DNA of 64,000 nucleotides from Desulfosudis oleivorans. GTDB lineage: Bacteria; Desulfobacterota; Desulfobacteria; Desulfobacterales; SURF-7. The DNA lies in NCBI GenBank assembly GCA_020723325.1, contig DYJD01000005.1, positions 1 through 64,000 on the forward strand, given 5' to 3'. This document shows, one piece after another, positions 57,448-64,000 of the stretch (within the stretch, counting starts at the first letter, position 1; the number at the start of each line of letters is the position of its first letter). Under the pieces are notes generated by a model. It was not told the DNA's origin. It was given only the letters and a program-made list of their open reading frames with translations, and ran no database searches. Made by a program: the position numbers and the translations under genes.

Positions 57448-58435
57448 ATACCATTTCAGCTGTTTCGATATCGCGAGGATCACTTGTCGCCATCAGATCG
57501 GCATACACCAGAATCGGATGGACAGTATTGCGGTTATTCCATCCGGTTTCAACATTCCAGAAGGCCTTTAGTATCTCAACATCGCCGTTTGGATTTTTTA
57601 CAAGACGGTTTTTTAAAACAATTTTCCCGGCCGTCTTTTTTATATATATTGTTATCCTCTTCGGTTTCAAATAACCTGTTAGTATAGCACCGGCCGCTTC
57701 ACCTCCCCAGCACCCTTGGCCCTCCAGACCGGCCTTTAACCACCAACCCTTCTGTTCTGCCTGGAATTTGCCGATATGGAGTTTCGGCCTCAATTGTTCC
57801 GGATACGCGATAACCCATCTTTTGATCAGTCCTTCTTTATTCACCAGTTTTCTGCCACGTTCTCCCATGTCGAGGACATAGCCCATCCCCTTTAACTCGT
57901 TTACGATGCCTGCTACCGTCCCGAGAGCTACGCCGGCGTGTTCTGCGATTTCTCTGAACGGTCTTTCGATCAAGTCAGGCTTGCAGAGCAGTGCGAAAAT
58001 TATCCTGAGGCCTCCAGCTTTAAATGCCCTCTTTACTGGTGCTGTTTCAAAGCCATCAGGCCTTTTATTGCCTTTAATAAACAGAAATAAAGGCGGGTCA
58101 TTGATATAGGTATTACCTGCCGCGTCCATAAAAGCTATATCATTTTGCTTTAAGAGATCCGCCATTTGTGGTGCCACATAATCGGTCATCAATAGATATT
58201 TCGCGCCTTGTTTCGCTATTTGTTCCGTCATCATGGAAATAATCGGCCTGGTGATCCGCGTTTTCACCTGCACGGCAAACTTCTTTACCACATCCCCACT
58301 TTTTATCTCCAAAATTCCATCATGTATTCCTGGATCAGTTCGCAGGTTATCCAGACAGCGGGCTTTGAGCCCCGTCGTATCCTGAAAATTTTCAAGGGCT
58401 ATTACCTGAATCTTCTTTTTAGTTTCTTCGGTCAT
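57410..58435 (-). CDS. AbiEi-type antitoxin and regulator (type IV toxin-antitoxin)
   Basis: This 341-residue protein has an unusual N-terminal domain of about 130 residues (HDGILEIKSGDVVKKFAVQVK, which could be a PD-(D/E)xK-like fold, by inference), then a winged helix (LRIIFALLCKPDLIERPFREIA, TVAGIVNELKGMGYV, about 145-195), and the AbiEi C-terminal domain with GWWLKAGLEGQGCWGG and ITIYIKKTAG. AbiEi neutralises the toxin and binds inverted repeats before its own operon. Four such GTTCAT sites lie 6-61 bp upstream of the ATG. Confidence 0.88.
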   Translation of the reverse strand: MTEETKKKIQVIALENFQDTTGLKARCLDNLRTDPGIHDGILEIKSGDVVKKFAVQVKTRITRPIISMMTEQIAKQGAKYLLMTDYVAPQMADLLKQNDIAFMDAAGNTYINDPPLFLFIKGNKRPDGFETAPVKRAFKAGGLRIIFALLCKPDLIERPFREIAEHAGVALGTVAGIVNELKGMGYVLDMGERGRKLVNKEGLIKRWVIAYPEQLRPKLHIGKFQAEQKGWWLKAGLEGQGCWGGEAAGAILTGYLKPKRITIYIKKTAGKIVLKNRLVKNPNGDVEILKAFWNVETGWNNRNTVHPILVYADLMATSDPRDIETAEMVYEKEIARLIRKD

Positions 58436-58441
58436 ATGCGT

Positions 58442-58496
58442 TTGTTCATTATGTTATTTTGTTCATTTTTTTTGAACATTAATATATTATGAACAA
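58442..58496. promoter_or_regulatory. Four-box operator of the AbiE operon
   Basis: TTGTTCAT occurs at 58442-58449 and 58459-58466; inverted forms TTGAACAT (58472-58479) and ATGAACAA (58489-58496) follow. The outer pair and the inner pair form nested inverted repeats, matching the AbiEi type of autoregulation. Confidence 0.7.
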
Positions 58497-59096
58497 TTAG
58501 GACAAATCAAGAATAATATATACCAAATTTCTCTGCCGGATTCGCTGGCCATGGCTGCTCGAGGGTTTCAAAAACAAAACCAATATCATCCTGCGTGAAC
58601 GCGGCTGTTACAACAGTCCTGATGATTTCGATTCAATTGTTCCATGCTTATTGAAGGGCAGCTCTTCATAGTCCTCTACCCCCACCCCTGATTTTCAGCC
58701 GTCAATGCGCTATGCCCGCTTGACGTTAGCAATCCTTTTCCTCTCTTTCTACTTTCCAAGAACACAATTTTAATCAATCAAGATTTTTCAATTGGCTAAA
58801 TGCGCATAGAAATGTGGATAGAACCTGTACCAATTTTTCATAACAATTTTTCATAAGGCTTATCCGAAATTATTTTTCTTCCGAAAAGCCGCTACGTGCC
58901 ATTTTACCATTATTTATTCAAAGGTTGAAATCGTATCTATGACTGAAACTCGGACACCCTTGCATTGCCATATCGAAATCTACTATAGCCAGTATAGGAA
59001 GCATTCAACGAACAACTAATGAATATAGGTCTCCAGCAGATTATGAGCTGGAATGGTGAAATAATCGGAAAGCGACTTAATATAGACTCCAGAAAA
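58497..59096. other. Intergenic region, one possible gene remnant
   Basis: No complete gene. A plus-strand stretch at about 58529-58670 reads RWPWLLEGFKNKTNIILRE, then SPDDFDSIVPCLLKG, in one frame, and looks like a protein remnant without a start. The rest is AT-rich and unassigned. Confidence 0.4.
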
Positions 59097-61373
59097 TTAT
59101 TGCTGGATAACCTTATTCTTATTCTTTTTTTTAGGATAAAAATTTGTATGCCTAAAATCTCTTCCAAATTGCCCCCATTCAATTGCTCCATGTTTTTGTC
59201 CACCAAGGTCATAAACATAAATAATTGGGTCATATTCAGAAGTATTCCCTCTTACAACAATTTCATTTCGTCCATCTTGATCGATGTCATCGATTGCAGC
59301 TGTCCCGCCCATATTTAAACTTCCCCTTTTTGGGAATTTAGCATTAAAATGCCCATCGATTTCATAAACTTGTATTTCATCTTCATTAAATGAGTTAAAG
59401 ACAGTAACAACTATTTCTTGCTTCCCATCACCATCAACGTCTCCAACAACCGGTGAGGAGTTTGCAACATGACAACTTGCCCCTTTTGATAGTCTTTGCG
59501 GCCATCCTGGACAACAAATAAATTTATTCCCATCATATTCAAATATATATAAATAGGAATTTGTTCGATATATAATTTCAGGCACATCGTCGTCATCTAT
59601 ATCGGCCAGTACAGGTGCTGAGCCGTAAAAACTTCTATAATATGGGAGGTCAATCGTATATTTCTCTTTACCGTCGTTTGAGGCAATTAAGATTGTCTCA
59701 ACAAAACGATTTTGGATTGAACTATTGAAGCAACCCACCACAATTTCACAACTGCCATCATCGTCAACATCGCCAATGACAGGATAGACATCCACATTCC
59801 CAATTATTTGCATCGGGAACCCGTTTACAGTACTTCCATCGCCATGCATCGCATAAATGGCCTGGTCATAATTCACAGCAATAATTTCGATCTTGTCATC
59901 ATGATCAATATCTCCTGCAGCTATATGCGAAACCATATAATTTCCTGAAACCTTTACCGGCCATCCAGGCAAAATACTTCCATCGGCTTTGTAACCATTA
60001 ATGCATGAATTTGCCTCACCAATGAAAATTTCATCTATTCCGTCACTATCAATATCCGATAAAGTTGGTGGATTAGATATATAATTATGATCAGGAATCG
60101 GCCATCCTACCAGTAAATTGCCGAAACCGTCATACGCCGAAATGGTTCCTTTAAGTAAACCGCCAAAAACTACTTCCAGTCCGGAAGAGTCTTTCTTCAG
60201 TTTGCCAAGCGCCGGATAGACAACGCTATCGGCAATAGGCTTTCCAAAGATAAATAAAAAAGAACCATCATATTTGTAGGCATATAATGGGCCAGAGGCA
60301 AGACCACTGAAGATAATCTCCTTATAAAGATCTCCATCTATGTCACCAACGAGGTTTGAGATAACTGGTCCGGCATGATACTTTCCCATAAGTTGTTGGA
60401 CACCGATCGGAAATCCGCTTTCTAAATCAGTAGCCAAATCATAACTGATATTTTCACTCAAGATATCTAAACTTACTCTAAAATGGTCCTGTGCCTCTTG
60501 TGGTGAACGTAAATAACCATTCATATTAGAGAAATAGTTCTTTGTGTTTAGCGTATCAAAAAGACCCAATATTACACGGTTGTTACCAAAATCTTCCGTG
60601 CTTTGATTGAAATCTATATTCAAATCCGTAATCGCGTCTTCCGCACCAGAATTGATTCTGATTCCATTATCCAATATAGTATCACTATCCAGAGATTGAA
60701 GAAATCTGCAGATATTTGTTACCGTCGGATCTTTTTCATCAACAGCTCCATTTACCAAGTCGATAGGCGTTACTACATCTTTTCCTTGGCATTGACCGAT
60801 AAGGAGGTCGGAAATATAGAAGGAAACCATTTCTCCTTCATAATATTTAAAATTTCCATTGTCAGTCGTTAAACCTCGCAATTTACCACAAAAGTATCTC
60901 AGGTTACTAACAGGGCAGTCAATAAATGCACCGTATTTTTCATTGGGTGTTGCTAATGTAGTAACCTCAATTATATTACTGAAAGTAGATTCAATATTAT
61001 CGTTATAAATTGCGCAAATCTTGAAAAAATAAGTACTGGAAGGGTTTAATTCATCAATCTCACATGAGTTTTGAGTGGCGGATCTATTAAAAGAAAATAA
61101 TGAACTATTGGATTCTCTCATATATACATCATATCGGATGATTTGGTCATCCGAATCAATTGGATCTTCCCATGCCAAAGAAATCCTGTTATAGCCTAAA
61201 GAAATAACGATTAAATTAGTTGGCGGTGATTGTTTGTTACTTAAACCAATGTTTTTTTGACTATCATTGCTATTTCCGCTACTGCAACCAGTTATAGCGC
61301 CCCAAAAGATACAAAAGAAAAATAAATTGTATATAGATATCATAAATAGCCTTTTTACCGAAGACTTGCCCAT
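59097..61373 (-). CDS. FG-GAP/VCBS-repeat lipoprotein with fibronectin type III domain
   Basis: This 758-residue lipoprotein probably starts at MGKSSVKRLFMISIY, whose basic n-region, hydrophobic core and lipobox AITGC fit export; in-phase starts lie both 27 bp upstream and 30 bp downstream. A fibronectin type III domain follows (about 40-130, SPPTNLIVISLGYNRISLAWE). A region with EMVSFYISDLLIGQC and VTPIDLVNGA precedes the FG-GAP-type propeller blades (about 360-740), with repeated DIDxDGxxE calcium loops such as DIDSDGIDE, DIDHDDKIE and DVDDDGSCE. These proteins are usually cell-surface adhesins or sensors. Base composition is markedly AT-rich compared with most of the window, suggesting acquisition. 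Confidence 0.8.
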   Translation of the reverse strand: MGKSSVKRLFMISIYNLFFFCIFWGAITGCSSGNSNDSQKNIGLSNKQSPPTNLIVISLGYNRISLAWEDPIDSDDQIIRYDVYMRESNSSLFSFNRSATQNSCEIDELNPSSTYFFKICAIYNDNIESTFSNIIEVTTLATPNEKYGAFIDCPVSNLRYFCGKLRGLTTDNGNFKYYEGEMVSFYISDLLIGQCQGKDVVTPIDLVNGAVDEKDPTVTNICRFLQSLDSDTILDNGIRINSGAEDAITDLNIDFNQSTEDFGNNRVILGLFDTLNTKNYFSNMNGYLRSPQEAQDHFRVSLDILSENISYDLATDLESGFPIGVQQLMGKYHAGPVISNLVGDIDGDLYKEIIFSGLASGPLYAYKYDGSFLFIFGKPIADSVVYPALGKLKKDSSGLEVVFGGLLKGTISAYDGFGNLLVGWPIPDHNYISNPPTLSDIDSDGIDEIFIGEANSCINGYKADGSILPGWPVKVSGNYMVSHIAAGDIDHDDKIEIIAVNYDQAIYAMHGDGSTVNGFPMQIIGNVDVYPVIGDVDDDGSCEIVVGCFNSSIQNRFVETILIASNDGKEKYTIDLPYYRSFYGSAPVLADIDDDDVPEIIYRTNSYLYIFEYDGNKFICCPGWPQRLSKGASCHVANSSPVVGDVDGDGKQEIVVTVFNSFNEDEIQVYEIDGHFNAKFPKRGSLNMGGTAAIDDIDQDGRNEIVVRGNTSEYDPIIYVYDLGGQKHGAIEWGQFGRDFRHTNFYPKKKNKNKVIQQ

Positions 61374-61753
61374 TAATTTGGGGTAGAAACCTTTCTTCAT
61401 TGCAATTTCGATTATCGCCAAACACCAAAACAAGAAAAGCAAGGCGTCAAGAGGCAAGGGGCGCATCAAGCTAACAGGATAATATTTCGATATTAATGTT
61501 CTAAAAATTTAATTGAAAAAATAGTTAATTTGGAAAAAATAATTTTACATTTGTATATAGCTGTTTACACAATATATCTTATCTTGACAAGCGTTTTCTA
61601 GTATCGAAATTGAAACCCATTTTTTGTATTTCAGGTATGTGTGGCGACAGCCAAGCTGGGGCTTGATGTTCCCAGACCGCAGTGACGTGGTGGCCTGAGA
61701 GTGGGGGCTTCTTTTGAATTATATACAGATGCACATATGATTTGGGAGGAAGG
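61374..61753. other. Intergenic region, no gene
   Basis: AT-rich DNA upstream of the lipoprotein gene, presumably with its promoter. I see no other gene. Confidence 0.5.
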
Positions 61754-61861
61754 CTTTGATCATCGTTTTGCCTGCATCGCGGCTGGAAGCTGCTCACCCA
61801 ATAGGGATGGCCGAAAGCTGCCCACCCAATGGGGGAAGGATGGCCGGAACGATGATCAAAG
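61754..61861. repeat. REP-like element with nested outer stem, copy 4
   Basis: Outer arms CTTTGATCATCGTT (61754-61767) and AACGATGATCAAAG (61848-61861) are reverse complements. Inside is a decayed core ATCGCGGCTGGAAGCTGC in the orientation opposite to copies 1 and 3, duplicated with CCCACCCAATGGGG. Confidence 0.75.
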
Positions 61862-62040
61862 CTGAAGATGGATTGGAAAGAAGGTGATGTAGTTCTGCTG
61901 ATCTTCAGTGGGGGAATCGCATGCAAACTTGGCGTGGAATGTGCAACCATTAATTGCCAACATTTCACCCCGCGAATACTATTGCCCGCCAATACAAAGC
62001 GATTCGTGAATTCTTGGGTATTGTCTCTGTCATCCAACCT

Positions 62041-62288
62041 CTCGGGGTCGGGGTCGGTATCGGAATCGGTATCGAGTTTTTTCTTTTCCCCTCAAAGGCA
62101 ATTCGCCAACGGGACTGGACAGGGCGGCCGGCCGATGTGCAGGGGCGGTTCGCGAACCGCCCCTACGGAAAGGCTATCGTGTTAGGTCTTTAGGTCAGCA
62201 GGGAAAACGCCCTGGTTTTTCGCATCCGGGGTCCCCCAATTTTTTTTTTCGATACCGATCCCGATACCGACCCCGACCCCGAAAAAAA
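62041..62288. repeat. Hexamer arrays as an inverted pair (copy C/D)
   Basis: Arm C (62041-62076) is CTCGGGGTCGGGGTCGG followed by TATCGG/AATCGG units; arm D (62249-62288) is its near reverse complement, ending CCCCGAAAAAAAAC. About 172 bp lie between, including the palindrome at 62141-62164. Confidence 0.85.
62141..62164. repeat. 24-bp perfect palindrome
   Basis: The half-site AGGGGCGGTTCG is followed at once by its exact reverse complement. The flanks GC and AC continue the pairing weakly. It lies inside the hexamer inverted pair. Confidence 0.9.
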
Positions 62289-62354
62289 ACGATATGCGAT
62301 TGCCCTGTGATCTTCAGTCTTCAGCCTTCGGTCTATTCACCTACGCATTTCCAA

Positions 62355-63158
62355 TCAATGCCCCTTGAAATGATCCATGCACCGGGAGGTTCCCAGAACA
62401 TCCCCCAGCCAGTCCACGAAACCGGAAGGAAAAAATTTGAACAAGGGGATGGTGTTCACCATAAAGGGCAGCTTGACGTAGGTCTTTTCTTTTTTCACTC
62501 CGGCCACCACCTGTGCGGCCACATATTGGGGCTCAAGCATGGGACTCAGGGTGGGCGGATCAAAACCGGTGAACATGCCGGTGTTGATGATGGAGGGGCA
62601 CACGCATGTGGTTTTCACGCCGGTATGGCCGAATTTCTTCATCTCCATGCGCAGGGCGTCGTTGAAGCCCACCACGGCAAACTTGCTGGCGCAGTAATCG
62701 GCCAGCATGGGAATGGCCAGCATGCCGGCGGCCGAGGCGATGTTGACGATATGGCCGGAATTCCGTTTGATCATGCTGGGCAGGAATTGCTTGGTTATCC
62801 AGATCACGCCGATGGCATTGACATCCATGGTGCGCTTGATGTCCTCATAGGAGCAGTCCACCAGGGATTTGCCCACCACGATGCCGGCGTTGTTCACCAG
62901 CACATCCACCGGACCGAATTCCTGATTGATCCGGGCGCAGACGGATTCCACTTCTTCCTTGGAAGCCACGTTGCAAAGATACGTTTCCACCCGTACACCG
63001 CTGCGGCTGATTTCCGCGGCGGTCTGGTTCAACTGGACGGCATTGATGTCCAGCAGGGCCAGATCCGCTTTTTCCGCGGCGAACAGCTTGGCCATTTCCT
63101 TGCCGAGACCGGCGGCGCCGCCGGTGATGACGATTTTTTTGCGGGCCAGATTTTTCAC
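62355..63158 (-). CDS. Short-chain dehydrogenase/reductase
   Basis: This 267-residue classical SDR starts at GTG with GGAGG upstream, and its GTG overlaps the stop of the oxidoreductase gene (GTGA), so the two are coupled. Seen are the cofactor loop TGGAAGLG, the NNAGIV segment, the catalytic Ser in NIASAAGM and Tyr-Lys in YCASKFA. The C-terminal helix is hydrophobic and basic. Together with the aldehyde:ferredoxin oxidoreductase it could interconvert alcohol, aldehyde and acid. Confidence 0.9.
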   Translation of the reverse strand: MKNLARKKIVITGGAAGLGKEMAKLFAAEKADLALLDINAVQLNQTAAEISRSGVRVETYLCNVASKEEVESVCARINQEFGPVDVLVNNAGIVVGKSLVDCSYEDIKRTMDVNAIGVIWITKQFLPSMIKRNSGHIVNIASAAGMLAIPMLADYCASKFAVVGFNDALRMEMKKFGHTGVKTTCVCPSIINTGMFTGFDPPTLSPMLEPQYVAAQVVAGVKKEKTYVKLPFMVNTIPLFKFFPSGFVDWLGDVLGTSRCMDHFKGH

Positions 63159-64000
63159 CTTTCTCCTCCTTTGTTCAGAGCCGGATTAAGCGTCGTAAAC
63201 TGCAGATCAAGGCGCTTCAAGGTTTTCGGGGTGGGAATTCCGTTTTCATCCCAACCCCGTAACTTGTAATACTTGGGAAGCATTTTTCCCAGGGGCACGC
63301 GGGTTTTGTCTTTACCGGGGATAAGCTGCTCGTCGGTAAAGCGTTTAGCCAGCGTGTCGTGTTCCTTATTGATTCCTTCCCGCAGGTTGAACATGCGTTC
63401 CAGGGTGTAACCCCTGGCTCCAGCCCTCAAGAAACGGCCGTAGTCCATTTTCATGCCCGTGGCCAGATGGATGAATTTGGAATGGGGCAAAAGCGGCAGG
63501 TGGAATTTCATCAGGAAAGGTGGCAGCTTCAGCAACATGTCGATGAGAAACCACGAATAGGTCAGAATTTTGCTCACCACCATGGACAAAATGCGATAGC
63601 CCGGCAGCACATAGGCGAAATTGGGGATGAAGGTCCAAGAGGTAAACAAGCAGTTACCGCCGGCGCTCACCGCCGCCATCAGGTCCTGATCTAGAACGAC
63701 CCAGCCGGGTTTGGAACGGAAATGAAAGGGGTCCAGGGTCATAGGGCCGCTGACTTCCAGATAGACCATGTAACCGCCGTCCAGATGGCAAGCCCCCCGG
63801 CTGGCCGTAGCATAGCCCAGGGCATGGCCCACACAAGCCCGGGGCTCATAGGCGGCCACTTCAAGTCCTTTCACATGGGCCGCGAAATCCTTGCCGCCGT
63901 ATTTTTCAGACAGGAAGCGCACGCCCTCGGCCAGATCCGCGCCCACCCCCCGTCGGGCGGCGATGTCCTGCAGAATCCCCGAAATATTTTCGGTTTTGCC
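63155..64000 (-). CDS. Aldehyde:ferredoxin oxidoreductase, C-terminal part (continues beyond window)
   Basis: The visible 281 residues are the C-terminal portion of a tungsten-containing aldehyde:ferredoxin oxidoreductase. Diagnostic segments are GADLAEGVRFLSEKYGG, VKGLEVAAYEPRACVGHALGYA and TASRGACHLDGGY, followed by AGGNCLFTSW, which probably provides the 4Fe-4S ligand cysteine near the end of the fold. The 5' part lies to the right of 64000, and the frame is open at the edge. These enzymes reversibly oxidise aldehydes to acids with ferredoxin as electron carrier. Its stop overlaps the following SDR. Confidence 0.92.
   Translation of the reverse strand, partial: GKTENISGILQDIAARRGVGADLAEGVRFLSEKYGGKDFAAHVKGLEVAAYEPRACVGHALGYATASRGACHLDGGYMVYLEVSGPMTLDPFHFRSKPGWVVLDQDLMAAVSAGGNCLFTSWTFIPNFAYVLPGYRILSMVVSKILTYSWFLIDMLLKLPPFLMKFHLPLLPHSKFIHLATGMKMDYGRFLRAGARGYTLERMFNLREGINKEHDTLAKRFTDEQLIPGKDKTRVPLGKMLPKYYKLRGWDENGIPTPKTLKRLDLQFTTLNPALNKGGER

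Noticed and set aside
57447-57483. GTG start for the AbiEii gene 36 bp upstream of the chosen ATG
   Set aside because: It extends the overlap with the AbiEi gene to 74 bp, and the extra residues do not resemble the family's N-terminus; I kept the ATG at 57447 but cannot exclude the longer form.

Overview
This 64 kb chromosomal window most likely comes from an anaerobic Gram-negative bacterium of the Desulfobacterota (a Desulfosarcina/Desulfococcus-like sulfate reducer). That is inferred from gene content: paired DUF2148 ferredoxin-like proteins beside acyl-CoA enzymes, an aldehyde:ferredoxin oxidoreductase, a CCG-type Fe-S protein, an EFR1 flavodoxin/ferredoxin fusion, a ferredoxin-tailed aldo/keto reductase and a wax ester synthase. 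The DNA is moderately GC-rich except for AT-richer accessory stretches around 35.5-37 kb and 51-61.5 kb. No rRNA, CRISPR array or intact transposase is visible; there is one tRNA (Phe, 483-558, minus).

Layout. 0-7.5 kb is housekeeping: tRNA-Phe and rsmE (minus), then on plus an acidic repeat protein with a PopZ-like C-terminal tail, valS, nadC and a rhomboid protease fused to a DnaJ C-terminal-like domain. 7.55-17.6 kb is a minus-strand run of five exported proteins (three beta-helix proteins, one RIFT-barrel lyase-like protein, one unknown), each with a dockerin-like EF-hand tag at one end. 18-20 kb has a small membrane protein, a VapBC-type toxin-antitoxin pair and a TfoX N-domain protein. 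20-28.9 kb is a TetR-led minus-strand acyl-CoA operon, reading tetR, SCP2, DUF2148, DUF2148, acyl-CoA ligase, acyl-CoA dehydrogenase, SCPx-type thiolase, SDR, extended SDR. A consensus promoter with a TetR operator lies just before it. 28.9-35.4 kb holds a LysR regulator divergent from a CCG Fe-S protein, an MFS permease, a DUF488 protein, an enoyl-CoA isomerase/hydratase and an alpha/beta hydrolase.

35.5-41 kb carries GNAT, flavodoxin-type and aldo/keto reductases and an AsmA protein, then a deletion-scarred copy of the hydrolase gene. 41.8-48.2 kb is a TetR-controlled efflux locus in which the RND permease and a TolC-like outer membrane factor form one 1440-residue open frame. 48.4-50.9 kb pairs an alpha/beta hydrolase with a WS/DGAT acyltransferase. 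51-61.4 kb is an accessory region: a MalT/BTAD-type regulator divergent from an EFR1 protein, a CPBP protease, an orphan ribbon-helix-helix protein, an AbiEi/AbiEii type IV toxin-antitoxin pair with a four-box operator, and a large AT-rich FG-GAP lipoprotein. A 137-bp piece of the toxin gene is duplicated at 51.1 kb, so the 51.2-56.7 kb segment lies between direct repeats. The window ends with an SDR and a truncated aldehyde:ferredoxin oxidoreductase.

Intergenic DNA is rich in dispersed structured repeats: REP-like hairpins, a triple-palindrome element with compensatory changes, GGTCGG/TATCGG hexamer arrays set as inverted pairs, and a CTTGGCG-type element. The main themes are lipid/acyl-CoA metabolism with low-potential electron carriers, export of carbohydrate-active-looking tagged proteins, and efflux.
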